Numbered from the stretch's first letter, positions 1 through 12,696 are shown. The stretch is 64,000 nt of DNA from Littorina saxatilis (GCF_037325665.1 NC_090251.1:30509326-30573325), one strand, 5' to 3'. A program made the numbers and translations. The notes: a model not told the origin generated them from the letters alone.

Positions 1-155
1 TTCAAAATGTTCCGGGGGGGGGGGGGGGCATGCCCCCGGACCCCCCTAGCAAGCTAGGCGCCGTCGGTTCGGCGCTTCGCGCCTTCACACCCATATCTTC
101 ACAACATACTTTTGGAAACCCCCCCCCCCCCATAAAATGAACTGATCCGCCCCTG
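1..155. mobile_element. Right part of a GC-rich TIR element
   Basis: The segment contains a G-run, then CATGCCCCCGGACC, and ends in GATCCGCCCCTG. The same blocks, in the same order and with the same end, occur in the complete short element at 24803-25112. The left end lies outside the window. It is read as a non-autonomous DNA transposon; no coding region is visible. Confidence 0.5.
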
Positions 156-175
156 GTGTGTGTGTGTGTGTTTGT

Positions 176-232
<57 letters not shown>

Positions 233-254
233 GTGTGTGTGTGTGTGTGTGTGT
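156..254. repeat. (GT)n microsatellite
   Basis: About 100 bases of nearly pure GT follow directly on the end of the flanking TIR element. Cys/Val-rich reading frames through it are artefacts. Confidence 0.95.
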
Positions 255-660
255 AGAGCAATTCCAGGTAAAAAAAAAAAAAACCCAGATATTTTATGTT
301 CACTCTAAAAATGTACTCTATATTAAAGAACATTGGTTTATGCCAAAAAATAAGGTCTTGTGTTGGCATGCTTTGCTGAGACTAATTCGACCCGTCTCGG
401 TTCACGGGTTTCGTTTAGCCAGGCTTGAATAGTCTGGACATTGACTGATTCAAGGTTTTCAGTCTCGATCTTTTAGTTTCTGGCCAACATATTTGACGAA
501 ATCTTCTGATATCGCTTGATGCGACATCTTTTTGTTTTTAAATACAAAGCAGCCTTTTACTTGAAAAGCGTCATTTAGTTAAAGATGTAAAGACGACACA
601 AAAAGCAACATTAACAAAGACGACAATAACTGACACGAACAAAAACAACACCACAGACAT
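255..660. other. No gene seen
   Basis: AT-rich sequence without a recognisable exon, repeat family or RNA gene. Confidence 0.4.
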
Positions 661-753
661 ATACACAGACACAAACACACACACACACACAGTGACACAC
701 ACAGTGACACACACAGTGACACACACACACAGACACACACACAAACACACACA

Positions 754-784
<31 letters not shown>

Positions 785-812
785 TAACACACACACACAC
801 ACACACACACAC
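661..812. repeat. (CA)n with an internal (GC)n run
   Basis: CA repeat broken by three AGTGACACAC units and a run of about 8 GC dinucleotides (771-784). The alternating purine-pyrimidine CG run inside CA is a classical Z-DNA-prone sequence (established knowledge; not shown here). Confidence 0.9.
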
Positions 813-1247
813 AGACGGACACACGAAGCGAGCAAGACGACTTTTGGGGATTGTCTGCTTTCACATACATCGACTGCGTCTGACAGAATTAACTATTACT
901 TAGACATCATACAAATACGCATAATATATATACAAAGCTTCAACCAACGGAGGTCTACAAGGAACACACGCTAATTTGCAAACACGGTTTGTCGATAAAA
1001 GGATGAGTTTCAATAAAGTAATAGCCCTAATGACTGATCGAAGGAATTTCATTCAATCGCAACTTTTTCTGTCATGTTTAACTTGAATGCAAAACCACTT
1101 TTGGGTCGTGCTCTCTGACTGTGTTTTGGAAAACACGACTATTGTTAGCTCTGAGAGGTTAAGTTGCATTCATTACATTAAAAACCTTTCAGCAATACCT
1201 GCACAGTGAAGGGTTCTATGTTCCTCGTTTTGGCCTGGCTTCAGCGT

Positions 1248-1294
1248 GGTTTGTTTGTTTGTTTGTTTGTTTGATTTGTTGGTTGGTTGGTTGG

Positions 1295-1332
<38 letters not shown>

Positions 1333-1400
1333 GCGCTTGTCGTCGTTGTTGTGGTTGTTGTTGTGGTTGTTGTTGTCTTTGTGGTTGTTGATGTTACTTT
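1248..1400. repeat. (TTTG)n / (TTGG)n / (TTG)n compound repeat
   Basis: Successive TTTG, TTGG and TTG arrays form a compound simple repeat. No protein is expected from the Val/Leu-rich frames. The flanks 813-1247 and 1401-2330 show no recognisable gene. Confidence 0.9.
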
Positions 1401-2399
1401 TTTATTATTATTTTTTTATTGTTTTATTATACTTTTTATTTATTTATCAATTTAGTTCTTGTAGATTAGCTGTATGCTCAAGAACACAGCCGGTGAGTTA
1501 AGAGCCTACTGAAAGCCGACAGCCCTGACCAAGGGACGGACAGGTTGACTCTAACTAGTTTTTGTGCCGCGTGTGTATGTATACGCGTACGTTCGTGTGT
1601 TCATGCTTTTGTGTTGGACTGTGTGCGCCTGTGCCGGCGTATGCGTGAATGTCGGAAATAGGCTTAAGTGCTGGGCGCTGGCTACCTATCCAGAGGTCTG
1701 TCAACATTTCGCAGAATTTTCCCTGCTCAGGCTGTGCGAAAAAAAATGTGACATTTGTTGTCCTTGACACCGATTGTGCTTGCACCTCACCTGGGTCACA
1801 AAGTCAACACCAGTCTCACGCGCATCTCACCCAAGAGGGGCGTATCCCACTTGACGCCACGCCCTTCTCTCGCGCGTGCACTGGCGCAGTATGCAATGCC
1901 ACATGGGCACTCGCCGCGTGGCTTGGTCGGCTGCAGACGCCACGCGCTGCTGTAAACTGAGTCATTATTGTCAGTTATCATGTCCATTGCAGACAGACAC
2001 AGAAACTAACCGCGGTGTGTGTCAGTATGTTCAAAACTTTCGGGGAGTTCCCCGGCCGAAACTGTTGCACAAATTCCCAACATATGCTGCCCGAACTGAA
2101 GTTCAAGCAGGTTCGTAATTGTTATAACCCCCCCCCCCCCACCCACACACGCGCACGCACACGCACACTTCGGTCCTTCCATCCATGCACGCACGCACCC
2201 CCTCGAGTCCTTCACCACCCTTGAACAGTTTATGAATTGTAAATCTAAGATAAAACTAATGAAGCTAGCTAGATTTGTAGCCCATGTTATGATTTTAGTA
2301 TGTTAGCGTTACATCTAGTTTCTTTATTGGTATGTATATGTATGTAATGCATGCTTTTGTTTTGTTTTGTGTCTTTATAAAAGATGCATGGCATAATGG

Positions 2400-2697
2400 T
2401 ATTGCCAATTTATTTCGGCTGTATATTATCGTTGTCCGCTTAATGTATACATATTATCTGTCTGATTTCTTACCTGATTTTGTTAAACCTATTTTCTTTT
2501 CTTTTTGTATGTATGTATGGAAGTGTATATTGCCAATTTATTTTGGTTGTATAGTATTGTTGTATTTGTCCGCTCAATTTGTATACATATATTAACTGTC
2601 TGATCTTGTTACCTTTTTTTGTTAAAGTTATATCTTTGTTTCAAAGCCCTCTGGGCCCAAAACAATAAAATACTTGACTTGACTTGACTTGACTTGG
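2400..2697 (+). mobile_element. Retroposon 3' end with (CTTGA)n tail
   Basis: Two diverged copies of a block starting GCCAATTTATTT (from about 2403 and 2530) are followed by AAACAATAAAATA and four CTTGA units. An AATAAA signal plus a short tandem tail is the usual 3' end of CR1/L2-like LINEs and of SINEs that borrow their tails. No reverse transcriptase is attached, so this is a 5'-truncated copy. The family is not identified. Confidence 0.55.
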
Positions 2698-3278
2698 CTA
2701 TCCCTCCACGCACCCCATTTTAGTCACTCAATCCTCCTCCCATCTCATTACCTTCAACTTGCAAACACTTCTCCTTACCCCCGACTGATTCCGACTTTGT
2801 GAAATACCCCCTCCCCCCCCCCCCCCTCCACCCCGCTACACACCCTCCCCCACAACCATTTTGTTCATGCTTTTTTGCAACATATATTCGTATTCACGTT
2901 CATCCGTATTCATTCCGCAGTATTGTATTCGTGTGCACTGTGAAAGTTTGATCTGCAGGTGGGATTCCGAAACCGACGAATTTCCAGGAAACTGCTTGAC
3001 AGATGTTTGTGAAATTTTACCTGTACATTTTTCCAGATAATATCAGTATCCCAAGTTCTCCCCCCATTTTGTACATGGAAGCGTTTCATGCCCTCATATT
3101 AGACTTGGCGGCCGCATTTTTCATCGTTCGGACTATATAGGTTTGCTTTTCAGCATCGACGCTCGACAAATAATGAACTATTTTGTTATTTAAAATTCTG
3201 CTTAAAAATCTGCTTGAAAATCAAATTACACTAACAAATTTAAAAATGATTGCGCCTGTAAAAGCCTAAGTGGATCTG

Positions 3279-3340
3279 TGGTGATTTACAGGATAATTAA
3301 CAGGATGATTTACAGGATAATTAACAGGATGATTTACAAG
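3279..3340. repeat. Short tandem repeat, about 22-24 bp unit
   Basis: About two and a half units containing GATTTACAGGATAATTAACA. The flanks 2698-3278 and 3341-3430 hold C-rich and AT-rich sequence without a gene. Confidence 0.8.
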
Positions 3341-3430
3341 GGGGATGGGAGTACATATTAAATTCACAGCGCGGTTTTTTTCTTCTCCAAATACCTGTCC
3401 GGAAAAAAAGATACAACTGCTGTTGAAACT

Positions 3431-3560
3431 GAAGGACTCAACTCAACTCAACTCAAATTTTATTGGCTTCAATTTTCATAGAAGAATTTGTCTTGCGCTT
3501 GGGAGAAAGTAAGAGTATAACATATAAAAACAGCATTCATATCACATTTCATGTATCACA
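3431..3560 (-). mobile_element. Antisense retroposon 3' end with (TTGAG)n tail
   Basis: On the minus strand the sequence reads AATAAAATTTGAG followed by repeated TTGAG. This is a polyadenylation signal plus short tandem tail, as on non-LTR elements. The 5' limit is unclear. No coding sequence is visible from 3561 to 4550. Confidence 0.5.
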
Positions 3561-4554
3561 CACAGTAATCACTAGTATAAGCCTACAATTATGTATCTTA
3601 GACACTAGACGGGAACCCAGGATGGTTAATTTATAGAGCGTTTAAATCAAAGAAGGCAAAAACCGCAAAAATGATGGTGAACAAACAACAGGCAAATACA
3701 GAAAATGATAAATACAAACAAATCTCTGTGTTTTGCTACTTATGTGCAGGTCAACCAAGCACAAGACTCGGTACACACAGAAAAGATACCACAATCTATG
3801 TCAGAGCATGTTGTAGCCGGGAACACGATAATACCCGCAAGCATGCACCCCCCCCCCCCAAAAAAAGAAGAAACAACAAAAAAAACGTCTTAATGGCGGG
3901 GAAAAAAACGATCATACATATATAAACCCACTCGTGCAAAAAAGAGCACAAATTTTAGCGTATCATCAACTCATATCCCTAAAAGGAAAATTGCCTGTGA
4001 GGACGTTAAAGAGCACACACAAAAAACACTTACAAACAATCAAACAAACGAACAAACAAACAACAACAAAAGAGTGTACTTGGGAGTTTCAGCCCATGAA
4101 CACCTGAGAAGAATAAAGGTGCCTTCATCCCAGTTCAGACCATGTTGCAAATCACCTGCGATAAAAGCATGAAGACGGTTCTATTTGGACTCACTCACCA
4201 ACTATACTATCCTCTGCCAAGTGGAACTTAATAATGCTAATGATTATGACAACTTTTCCGTAGATTAGGCTACAGATTTAAATACCTGAACCCAATGGTT
4301 TTTATCTGCTTCGAAATAATGCGTACCCACCAGGACTGAGAAACAAATACGACGACGAACGAAAGTCGGGACTCTTCACACTCAAGAGTTGGATAGGTGA
4401 AACCGCTCGCTGATTAGATTTTATTTAATTTAGTAGCATATAGTAGGGAGCATTTTCGAGAAAATCATTGCAGGCGTTTCTAAATTGCAGCAGCGTAAAT
4501 GTTCCTTGAACTGTTCAAGGTCCAATTCTCCAGATACCTTTCTCAAAAATTATC

Positions 4555-4739
4555 TGGGAAACACTGGGAAGGGTGGGAGGGAAAGGAAAAAGGATACGAC
4601 AAGAGCAAAGACAGAGCAAAGACAAAGACAGAGCAAAGACAGAGCAAAAATGATGTGGGAAACACTGGGAAGGGTGGGAGGGAAAGGAAAAAGGATACGA
4701 CAAGAGCAAAGACAGAGCAAAGACAGAGCAAAAATGATG
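4555..4739. repeat. Tandem duplication, two units of about 85-100 bp
   Basis: The block starting TGGGAAACACTGGGAAGGG occurs at 4555 and again at 4656. Both units end in AGAGCAAAAATGATG. The first carries an extra copy of the internal AAAGACAGAGC motif. Confidence 0.9.
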
Positions 4740-4780
4740 TTGTCTGTAGCGAGACAAAGAACAGAGTGACCTAATGGATC

Positions 4781-5145
4781 TTTCTTCTTTATTTGGTGTT
4801 TAACGTCGTTTTCGACCACGAAGGTTATATCGCGACGGGGAAAGGGGGAAGATGGGATAGAGCCACTTGTCAATTGTTTCTTGTTCACAAAAGCACTAAT
4901 CAAAAATTTGCTCCAGGGGCTTGCAACGTAGTACAATGTATTACCTTACTGGGAGAATGCAAGTTTCCAGTACAAAGGACTTAACATTTCTTACATACTG
5001 TTTGACTAAAATCTTTACAAACATTGACTATATTCTATACAAGAAACACTTAACAAGGGTAAAAGGAGAAACAGAATCCGTTAGTCGTCTCTTACGACAT
5101 GCTGGGGAGCATCGGGTAAATTCTTCCCCCTAACCCGCGGGGGGT
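4781..5145 (-). mobile_element. E-family retroposon, complete copy
   Basis: A 365-bp unit flanked by an 11-bp direct repeat, CCTAATGGATC (4770-4780 and 5146-5156). On the minus strand it begins GGACCCCCCGCGGG and ends GTTAAACACCAAATAAAGAA, an A-rich tail. The target-site duplication length and tail fit a SINE or a LINE 3' fragment. The 19575-21161 composite is the same family with two insertions. No tRNA-like head was recognised, so the subclass is open. Confidence 0.8.
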
Positions 5146-5418
5146 CCTAATGGATCCTCGGATAGTACACCTTTAACGGGTTTTTTTTTCTCCATGTCTT
5201 GAATTCAACATTCCATAGATAAAAACATTCGCCGTTTTCAGTCTGGAATGTATAGCGTAGGCAACTTTCTGTGTCGGATCTCTATAACACACTGTTTTGA
5301 AGACAGTTAAAATCAGACACGGGATTCTAAAATCTCCGCATTTTTTACTGACAATATTTATAGTGACCAAAGCTGTGTGTGGTTTGATAACTACATTTTA
5401 GTGCTAATTCTAACCAAA

Positions 5419-5467
5419 ACACACACCCACACACCCACACACCCACACACACACACACACACACACA
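5419..5467. repeat. (CA)n microsatellite
   Basis: CA-rich run with interspersed CCCA units. Confidence 0.9.
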
Positions 5468-5704
5468 AGCTTCAGCTGGGGCTTTAAATTTGACAAAAAC
5501 TCGAAAATGTACCTACAAATCTCACTTCTGAAAAATATGAAGCTCTATCGCTTCACGTTTGCGTACACCAATAGAAACACGTTAGGCTAGACATAAGAAG
5601 GGTCCAGGGTAGTGTAAGCTGATAGCCTCTGCTCAGTATCACACACCGGTTTTCTGATATCTCAGCACCGTAACACTGTGAGTGGTACCGACTTGGCAAA
5701 CAAA

Positions 5705-5970
5705 TTGCGTAGTCATAGCATTGATAAACAACGCGAGGGCGTAACATCTTTTCTGTTATTGCTGGAAATCTTCGGGTTTAACGTGTTTTCATTATAAGTT
5801 GCATAATTATAGCACTGATAAACAATGCGAGGGCGTAACATGATCTAACATCTTTCAGAAAGGCATAGTGTCCGTCTGAAAAGGTGTTTCATTTCACTGG
5901 GTTATTATTCATAATGCGTATCCTTTATTACTGAAAATCTTCAGTTTTAACGTGTTTTCATTATAAGCCT
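5705..5970. repeat. Diverged local duplication
   Basis: The motifs GATAAACAACGCGAGGGCG and TTTAACGTGTTTTCATTATA each recur (about 5723 and 5817; about 5777 and 5946). This indicates an old tandem duplication followed by decay. No gene is seen from 5157 to 7450. A second weak duplication (GTGACAYCATGTYACG, about 6715 and 6790) is also visible. Confidence 0.6.
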
Positions 5971-7451
5971 TTTTCCTTGCTGGGGGGAAAAAGCAGCAGA
6001 GAGGAGACTGATTCCAGAAATAGATGGTATGTGTCTGAATGGAAGGATGCTCCAATGGCATAACAAAAAATCTGGACGCATCTGCGTTGGCTGCCACGAA
6101 TAATATCGTGGGAACGAATTTATATTTAAATGTATACAGATCCATGCAATCCTGACCTAACAGCTCCGGATTGTACTTTTCTGCCACCCACACTTCGATT
6201 TCTCGAGGCTAAAACCATGCAGAGAAGTGGTGTAACTCACGTCACGTAATACCGTACCCGGCTTCATGTCTCACACACATGCAGGAAGTGGAAAGCTACG
6301 GGACTTCCACGTTCTATGTTTGTCTTGTTATTGTCAGGCTTGGTTTTTCTGCCGTCTACCTTCCGCGGCCGGTGGGGTTGCAGGCAAGTGACACTGAAGG
6401 GTGTGGGTGGGGTGGGGCCCGGTGGGGGAGGTTGGGTTTTGTTCCAGCTTTTGCATAATAATACTGTTATTGGGCAAGAGCTCGTGTACACCCCCAACCC
6501 CACCAGGTCACCCCACCCCGAGCCTCAAGGTCATGTGAGGTGGGTTGGGTGTAGGTGGTGAATTAACCGTGGGAAATGCACAATCGATGACGTAACTTTG
6601 CTGTAACTACAATCGTTGATAAGCATGCATACAACCGAATTAGATGAAGATCGACACATACACGCACGTTATCATGCACTGAATTACGCCCTGTGTGCAG
6701 AAAAAGTGGAAATCGTGACATCATGTCACGCCCGCCGTTATGTTGAACAGTACGTTTAATATGAACTGTGTTTAGACAAAGTGCGAAGCGTGACACCATG
6801 TTACGTCCGTTATGTTGTCGTGCGTTTAATAATAATCACTGTGTGTTGATCAACTGCAACGCCTGTTACGGTGAACTAACCAACCGTCCTATTTTTTTTA
6901 TTTGTTAGATTACAGATTTTAATACTGAAATTCAAACCGGAAAAAAACCTCCATGTTGATGAACACAATCCTGACGCTCACGCAGAAGAGTTTGCATAAG
7001 AAAACCGTTCCCCCTTTTTTAATTTTTTTTAAATTTAATTTATTAGCGTGGTAACGGAGCATTTTCGAGTTTATCATTGCAAGTGTGTCTACACATAGGA
7101 GGGATAAATGGTCTATGGTCTACATTACAGCACAGGGAATGTCCCGAAGGTTTAAAGCTGGATTCTAGCCTACCCCCTCAGTAACAGGAAGTAGAATTGA
7201 AATAGGTTTTTCGCCCAATCGACGTGTCCCAAATCAAAAAGATAGACAGCATTGACAAAGAACTGAATGAAACCGAGTTTTGAAGCTAACATTTTTTTAA
7301 AAATTTCTTTTCAATTGAATTTTATTACATTATGTAATGCCGAATCTTGCGCTTAGTCATATGGCCCGTAATCAAGTTTCATACATTATGTTTTAAATAA
7401 GGCTTAATACTTTTTTTTTAAATTTCTCCCATTAGCAATCCTTGTAGTAAC

Positions 7452-8398
7452 ATCTATATATATATACGACTAGTGTCTGTGTGTCTGTGTGTCTGTGTGT
7501 CTGTGTGTCTGTGCGCGATGCGCGGCCAAGGTTCTCGATGGATCTGTTTCAAATTTGGTGATCATATTCAGGTACACCCTGGACACAACCTGGTCGATGA
7601 GATATTTCAACACGTGCTCTCAGCGCGCAGCGCGGAACCGATTTTGGTTCCACCTCAGCTATTTTGGTTCCACCTCAGCTTACCCGGGCCCCCATACCGA
7701 CACACCATAGCCGCTACACCACATCACAACGCCAAAGTTCTCGGTGGTTCTTTTTCAAATTTGGACACCGTATTCAGCTACACCCCGGACACAATATCAT
7801 CGATGAGATATTTCAACACGTGCTCTCAGCGCGCAGCGCTAAACTCATGTTCGTTTTTGTGTTCATTTCACCATTATAAGTAACTCTTCCTTATCTTCTC
7901 CAGTGTTTGGCGTTTATCTCCCTTCCTTCGTGTGGCTTTCCCGTTCAGTTGTAAGTTACTATTTATTTTTAGAATGTCACTGCGCTGTCCAGAACGCTTC
8001 CCTTGCACCCGTAAGTTGTTCTTACTGTCAAAGTGAAAAGGTCGAATCAATTTATAGCCACGCGAAAAATACACTCTCACCTATCTCTATATATTTATAG
8101 ATACAGATATGCATATATATATACGGCTTCTCTGTGTGTGTGTGTGTTTGTGTGTGTGTGTAGGCAAAAACCTATGTATTATAGAGTTCTGTTTGTGATG
8201 GGGTCTAGCGGCTTTTGTCTGTCTGTATGTTCTGGCATGTGAGAAGCCACAGCAGATAATATAGGGCTAAGAAATAAGCTCTAAAATTCTCAATCCCGTT
8301 TGACAGGACTTCGCCTGCAGAGGTGATTGTGATGAACCGCCACGCTGTCTGTCTCTGTCTCGCGATTCACCCCGGCGAAGCCGGGTATTCCTCTAGTA
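7452..8398 (+). mobile_element. C-family Helentron-like non-autonomous element
   Basis: The element starts at a TATATATATACGACTAGTG boundary, enters a (TGTGTGTC)n tract, then carries two diverged tandem copies of a block of about 110 bp (about 7519-7633 and 7729-7838, each ending CTCAGCGCGCAGCGC). The 3' end is a 15-base hairpin, CCCGGCGAAGCCGGG (8371-8385), followed by TATTCCTCTAGTA. A 5' microsatellite, internal tandem repeats and a 3'-terminal hairpin are known traits of Helentron-derived elements (HINE and pearl-like elements of molluscs). No Rep/helicase is encoded. The exact left end is inferred. Confidence 0.65.
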
Positions 8399-8482
8399 AT
8401 AACATATATATTTCGAAAATTGTCATGTCCCTTTCAATAACTTTTTCTCAAGCGTAGATTAGAAGCATGTTTTCTGTTCGAA

Positions 8483-8503
8483 AAGGGGGGGGGGGGGGGG
8501 GGT
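8483..8503. repeat. Poly-G run
   Basis: Homopolymer of G. The neighbourhood 8400-8950 holds no recognised gene. Confidence 0.8.
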
Positions 8504-8954
8504 GTGGGGTAGGGGTAGTAGAAGCACCACAGTTCAAAATATAGCTCGTTAAGGGGTATTCTCATTTTTACTGTGGTTAACGGGATACCTTACCTTGGAG
8601 TTGACAAAGTTTTAGAAATTTCATATCACATTATTTTACCCATTTAATTTCAAGTTTGTGTATGTTTCTTGCTTAACATTTAGTTTTCAAAAGTTGGCAC
8701 AAAGTTATCAGCTTTTTTTCTCTAATTTACCAGCGAATAACTGTTGTGGTTTATATACAATGTTCTGCTATCACTTGCTTTATGTAATATCATTTGCTTG
8801 TTAATTTGTTTATACATCCACAATAGAATCTTCATCGGTAGTGGTTTTATGGAACTGTTTGATAGTCCCATACTCAAGTTCAGTCGTTGTCTTGGAAATT
8901 AGCACGTTATTTGTTATGTCTTGCCTCAGATCCCCTTTTACTTTTACATAAATT

Positions 8955-9686
8955 CAGATACTGTCAGACTTTTACACACAATACAAACACCCTTCCATTT
9001 GAACGCTCACCAAACGGGAACATCCTAGGTGCCCATCGTAAAGAGCGAGCAATTTTTAAAGAATTAATTTTGCGCCAATTGCTCAGATACAATCGGACCG
9101 TCGTGCGTTTTGGCGCTAGACCTAACTTTTAAAATCTAAATAATAAATTGACAGCTTGTTACACAAACATTCTTAAATCATAAAAGAATTCTTTTTTCAT
9201 CAAGACAAGATCAGTACAATTCGAAGTTTTGAAAGTTTGAAAAAAGAAAAGCCGGGAAGCAGGGTCACGCAAGGTCGTGGTTCTCGTAGCAGACGACGGT
9301 TTATAGGCATCGCCAGTTCCTCTGAACAGTCAAAAGCCATCGCTAGAGTTCTTGTGAACCACAGCCGTTTGTTTCGTGCATAGTCAGAGGTACATAATAA
9401 CGTGCTATTGCAGATAAGCTCACATTGAGTCGCATTCAAATTACTAACTGACGACTACATTGTGAAAAAGGGAAACTGGATCACACGGGTTCACGATGGC
9501 TCAGGGGTAAGATAAACCACGCAAAAATAAATTCTTTGAAAATTGCTCGCTCGTTTGGTGAGCGTTCAAATGGAAGGGTGTTTGTACTGTGTAAAAGCCT
9601 GACAGTATCTGGATTGGATTGGATAAGATTTACAGTCCAGTGAGGTTACCCTGTGATGGTTTACGGGAGGCTTACTGTGCCTTTAA
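8955..9686. mobile_element. TTAA-type TIR element, copy 1 (empty-site paralogue)
   Basis: The left end (CAGATACTGTCAG, then CACCCTTCCATTTGAACG) is repeated inverted on the right (about 9543-9612), giving imperfect TIRs of roughly 90-120 bp. The right TIR continues after a 40-bp interruption (9612-9651, a (GGATT)n retroposon tail) as CTGTGATGGTTTACGGG and ends GTGCCTTTAA, next to a TTAA. TTAA targets are used by piggyBac and Kolobok elements; no transposase is present. Copy 2 starts at 9845 and shares the interior (TTGACAGCTTGT, ATCAAGACAAGATCAGTAC). Confidence 0.65.
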
Positions 9687-10180
9687 CTGCAAATTCTTGA
9701 GGAGTTCTTCTTCTTCAGCGTTCGATGATAGTTGTGTCTAAATTCGTCGACCCGTGATGTGGACAAAGTAAACTGTCAGTCTAAGGTCCTTGAGGAGTTC
9801 AAAAGTAATAGCAAGCACAATCATCATCCCACATAGATTTACCCTTAAAGGCACACTCAGCTTTACGTAAACCAACAGTTTCTGGTCGCAGACACGGTAA
9901 GTTTTTACACACAGTACAAACACCCTGTCGTTTAAACACTCACCGCTTGAGAACATCCTAGGTGCCCTCCGAGCATTTTTCAAAGAATGTATTTTTGCGT
10001 GGCCAGCCGGATTGTCGAGTACCACAATCGGACGCCTCGTTTTGGCGCTAGAACTAACTTTTAAAATGTAAATAATGAATTGACAGCTTGTAACACAAAC
10101 ATTCTTAAATCATAAAAGATTTCTGTTTTCATCAAGACAAGATCAGTACAAATCGAACTTTTGAAAGTTAAAAAAAAAAA

Positions 10181-11051
10181 GTCGCGTAAGGCGAAATAAC
10201 TACATTTAGTCATAGACCTATATTAGTCAAGCTGTGGATCTCACAGAATGAAATTGAACGTAGTCCGCCGCTGGGGCAAAAGGCAGTGAAAGTGACGAGC
10301 CTGTTTGGCGCGGTAGCGGTTGCGCTGTGCTTCATAGCACGCTTTACTGTACATCTCTTCGTTTTAACTTTCTGAGCGTGTTTTTAATCCAAACATATCA
10401 TATCTATATGTTTTTGGAATCAGGAACCGACAAGGAATAAGATGAAATAGTTTTTAACACGATTTCGGAAATTTAATTTTGATCATAATTTTTATATTTT
10501 TAATTTTCAGAGCTTGTTTTTAATCCAAATATAACATATTTATATGTTTTTGGAATCAGAAAATGATGAAGAATAAGATGAACGTAAATTTGGATCGTTT
10601 TATAATTTTTTGTTTTTTTTACAATTTTCAGATTTTTAATGACCAAAGTCATTAATTAATTTTTAAGCCACCAAACTGAAATGCAATACCGAAGTCCGGC
10701 CTTCGTCGAAGATTGCTTGGCCAAAATTTCAATCAATTTGATTGAAAAATGAGGGTGTGACAGTGCCGCCTCAACTTTTACAAAAAGCCGGATATGACGT
10801 CATCAAAGACATATATCGAAAAAAAGAAAAAAACGTCCGGGGATATCATACCCAGGAACTCTCATGTCAAATTTCATAAAGATCGGTCCAGTAGTTTAGT
10901 CTGAATCGCTCTACACACACACACAGACAGACAGACACACACACACACACACACACAGACACACACACACACACACACATACACCACGACCCTCGTCTCG
11001 ATTCCCCCTCTATGTTAAAACATTTAGTCAAAACTTGACTAAATGTAAAAA
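10181..11051 (-). mobile_element. B-family Helentron-like element, copy B1
   Basis: On the minus strand the element opens with the palindrome ATTTAGTCAA...TTGACTAAAT. A (GT)n tract follows, then a conserved AT-rich body of about 700 bp, then CTACTTGACTAAAT, which repeats the 5' motif in inverted form. It ends with the small hairpin TCGCCTTACGCGA and CTT. No coding capacity. It joins B2 at 11051/11052 with no spacer. Confidence 0.75.
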
Positions 11052-11804
11052 GTCGCGTAAGGCGAAAATACAATATTTAGTCAAGTAGCTGTCGAACTCA
11101 CAGAATGAAACTGAACGCAACGCAACGCAGCAAGCCCGTATACTCGTTGCATCGTCACTCCACCGCCCGTGGCAAAGGCAGTGCCCGTGGAATTGACAAG
11201 AAGAGCGGGGTATTCGTTGCGCTGAGAAGGATAGCACGCTTTTCTGTACCTCTCTTCGTTTTAACTTTCTGAGCGTGTTTTTAATCCAAACATATCATAT
11301 CTATATATTTTTGGAATCAGGAACCGACAAGGAATAAGATGAAAGTGTTTTTAAATTGATTTCGAAAAAAATTTTTGATAATAATTTTTATATATTTAAT
11401 TTTCAGAGCTTGTTTTTAATCCGAATATAACATATTTATATGTTTTTGGAATCAGCAAATGATGGAGAATAAGATTAACGTAAATTTGGATCGTTTTATA
11501 AAAAAAATATTTTTTTTACAATTTTCAGATTTTTAATGACCAAAGTCATTAATTAATTTTTAAGCCATCAAGCTGAAATGCAATACCGAAGTCCGGGCTT
11601 CGTCGAAGATTACTTGACCAAAATTTCAACCAATTTGGTTGAAAAATGAGGGCGTGACAGTGCCGCCTCAACTTTCACGAAAAGCCGGATATGACGTCAT
11701 CAAAGACATTTATCATAAAAATGAAAAAAACGTTCGGGGATTTCATACCCAGGAACTCTCATGTCAAATTTCATAAAGATCGGTCCAGTAGTTTAGTCTG
11801 AATC

Positions 11805-11846
<42 letters not shown>

Positions 11847-11940
11847 CACACGCACACACGCACGCACATACACCACGACCCTCGTTTCGATTCCCCCTCG
11901 ATGTTAAAATATTTAGTCAAAACTTGACTAAATATAAAAA
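11052..11940 (-). mobile_element. B-family Helentron-like element, copy B2
   Basis: Same structure and orientation as B1 and directly head to tail with it. Host sequence resumes at GGGAGCCCGGAAGCAG, matching the empty-site paralogue near 9250. The Cys/Val frames through its CA tract are artefacts. Confidence 0.75.
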
Positions 11941-12581
11941 GGGAGCCCGGAAGCAGGTCAAGCAAAGTCGTGTTTGCCCAAGCAGACACATTTTCTGCAT
12001 ATCGCTTGCTTCTTTAAAGCCTACCGCCGCCGATAATTTCGTGTGACTCGCAGTCGTTTGTTGCATTTTAGATTCAGAGGTACACAATTACGTGCTATAT
12101 TGCAGATACAGCGAGTCGCATTGAAATCACAAACTGACGACAAAATTGTTAAAAAAACAGGAAAGTGGGTGACACGGGTCCACGATGGCTCAGGGGTAAA
12201 ATAAACCACGAATCCTGGTGTGTGGTTTACGCAAGCAAAATAGCCATTAAAACGAACTGTGTCAATTAATGCTGTTAAATGATATTGCAAGTGTAATCCA
12301 TAAGGTCAGAACTGCTTTTTTCGTGAGAAGATTTAAATCGTTCTGTAAACCATTTGAGGCAGACTGGGCCTTTGACAATGACACCGAACACCGAATTTAT
12401 TTTCTTCTTCTTCTTTTTTTTTATACGTAGCCGGGAAAAATGATCTTTGAAAAAAATGTTCAACCGGATTTGACCTTGAGCATAAAAAAAAATTAAAAAA
12501 TCATTCAGCCGGACTTTCCGGGTATAATCTTCGGCACCACAATCCTTTCTGAGAACAAAACACAACCGCAGAGTGTATTAA

Positions 12582-12585
12582 GTGC

Positions 12586-12646
<61 letters not shown>

Positions 12647-12653
12647 TAAGTGC

Positions 12654-12693
<40 letters not shown>

Positions 12694-12696
12694 TAT

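Larger units (their letters stand above)
9845..12230. mobile_element. TTAA-type TIR element, copy 2, carrying two B insertions
   Basis: It starts TTAAAGGCAC and shares long stretches with copy 1 on both sides of the insertions: ATCAAGACAAGATCAGTAC before 10180, and CCCGGAAGCAGGTCA and CACGATGGCTCAGGGGTAA after 11940. The two B-family elements interrupt it in an A-run. The right terminal repeat is not recognisable, so this copy is decayed or truncated. The unique sequence 12231-12580 shows nothing else. Confidence 0.6.
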
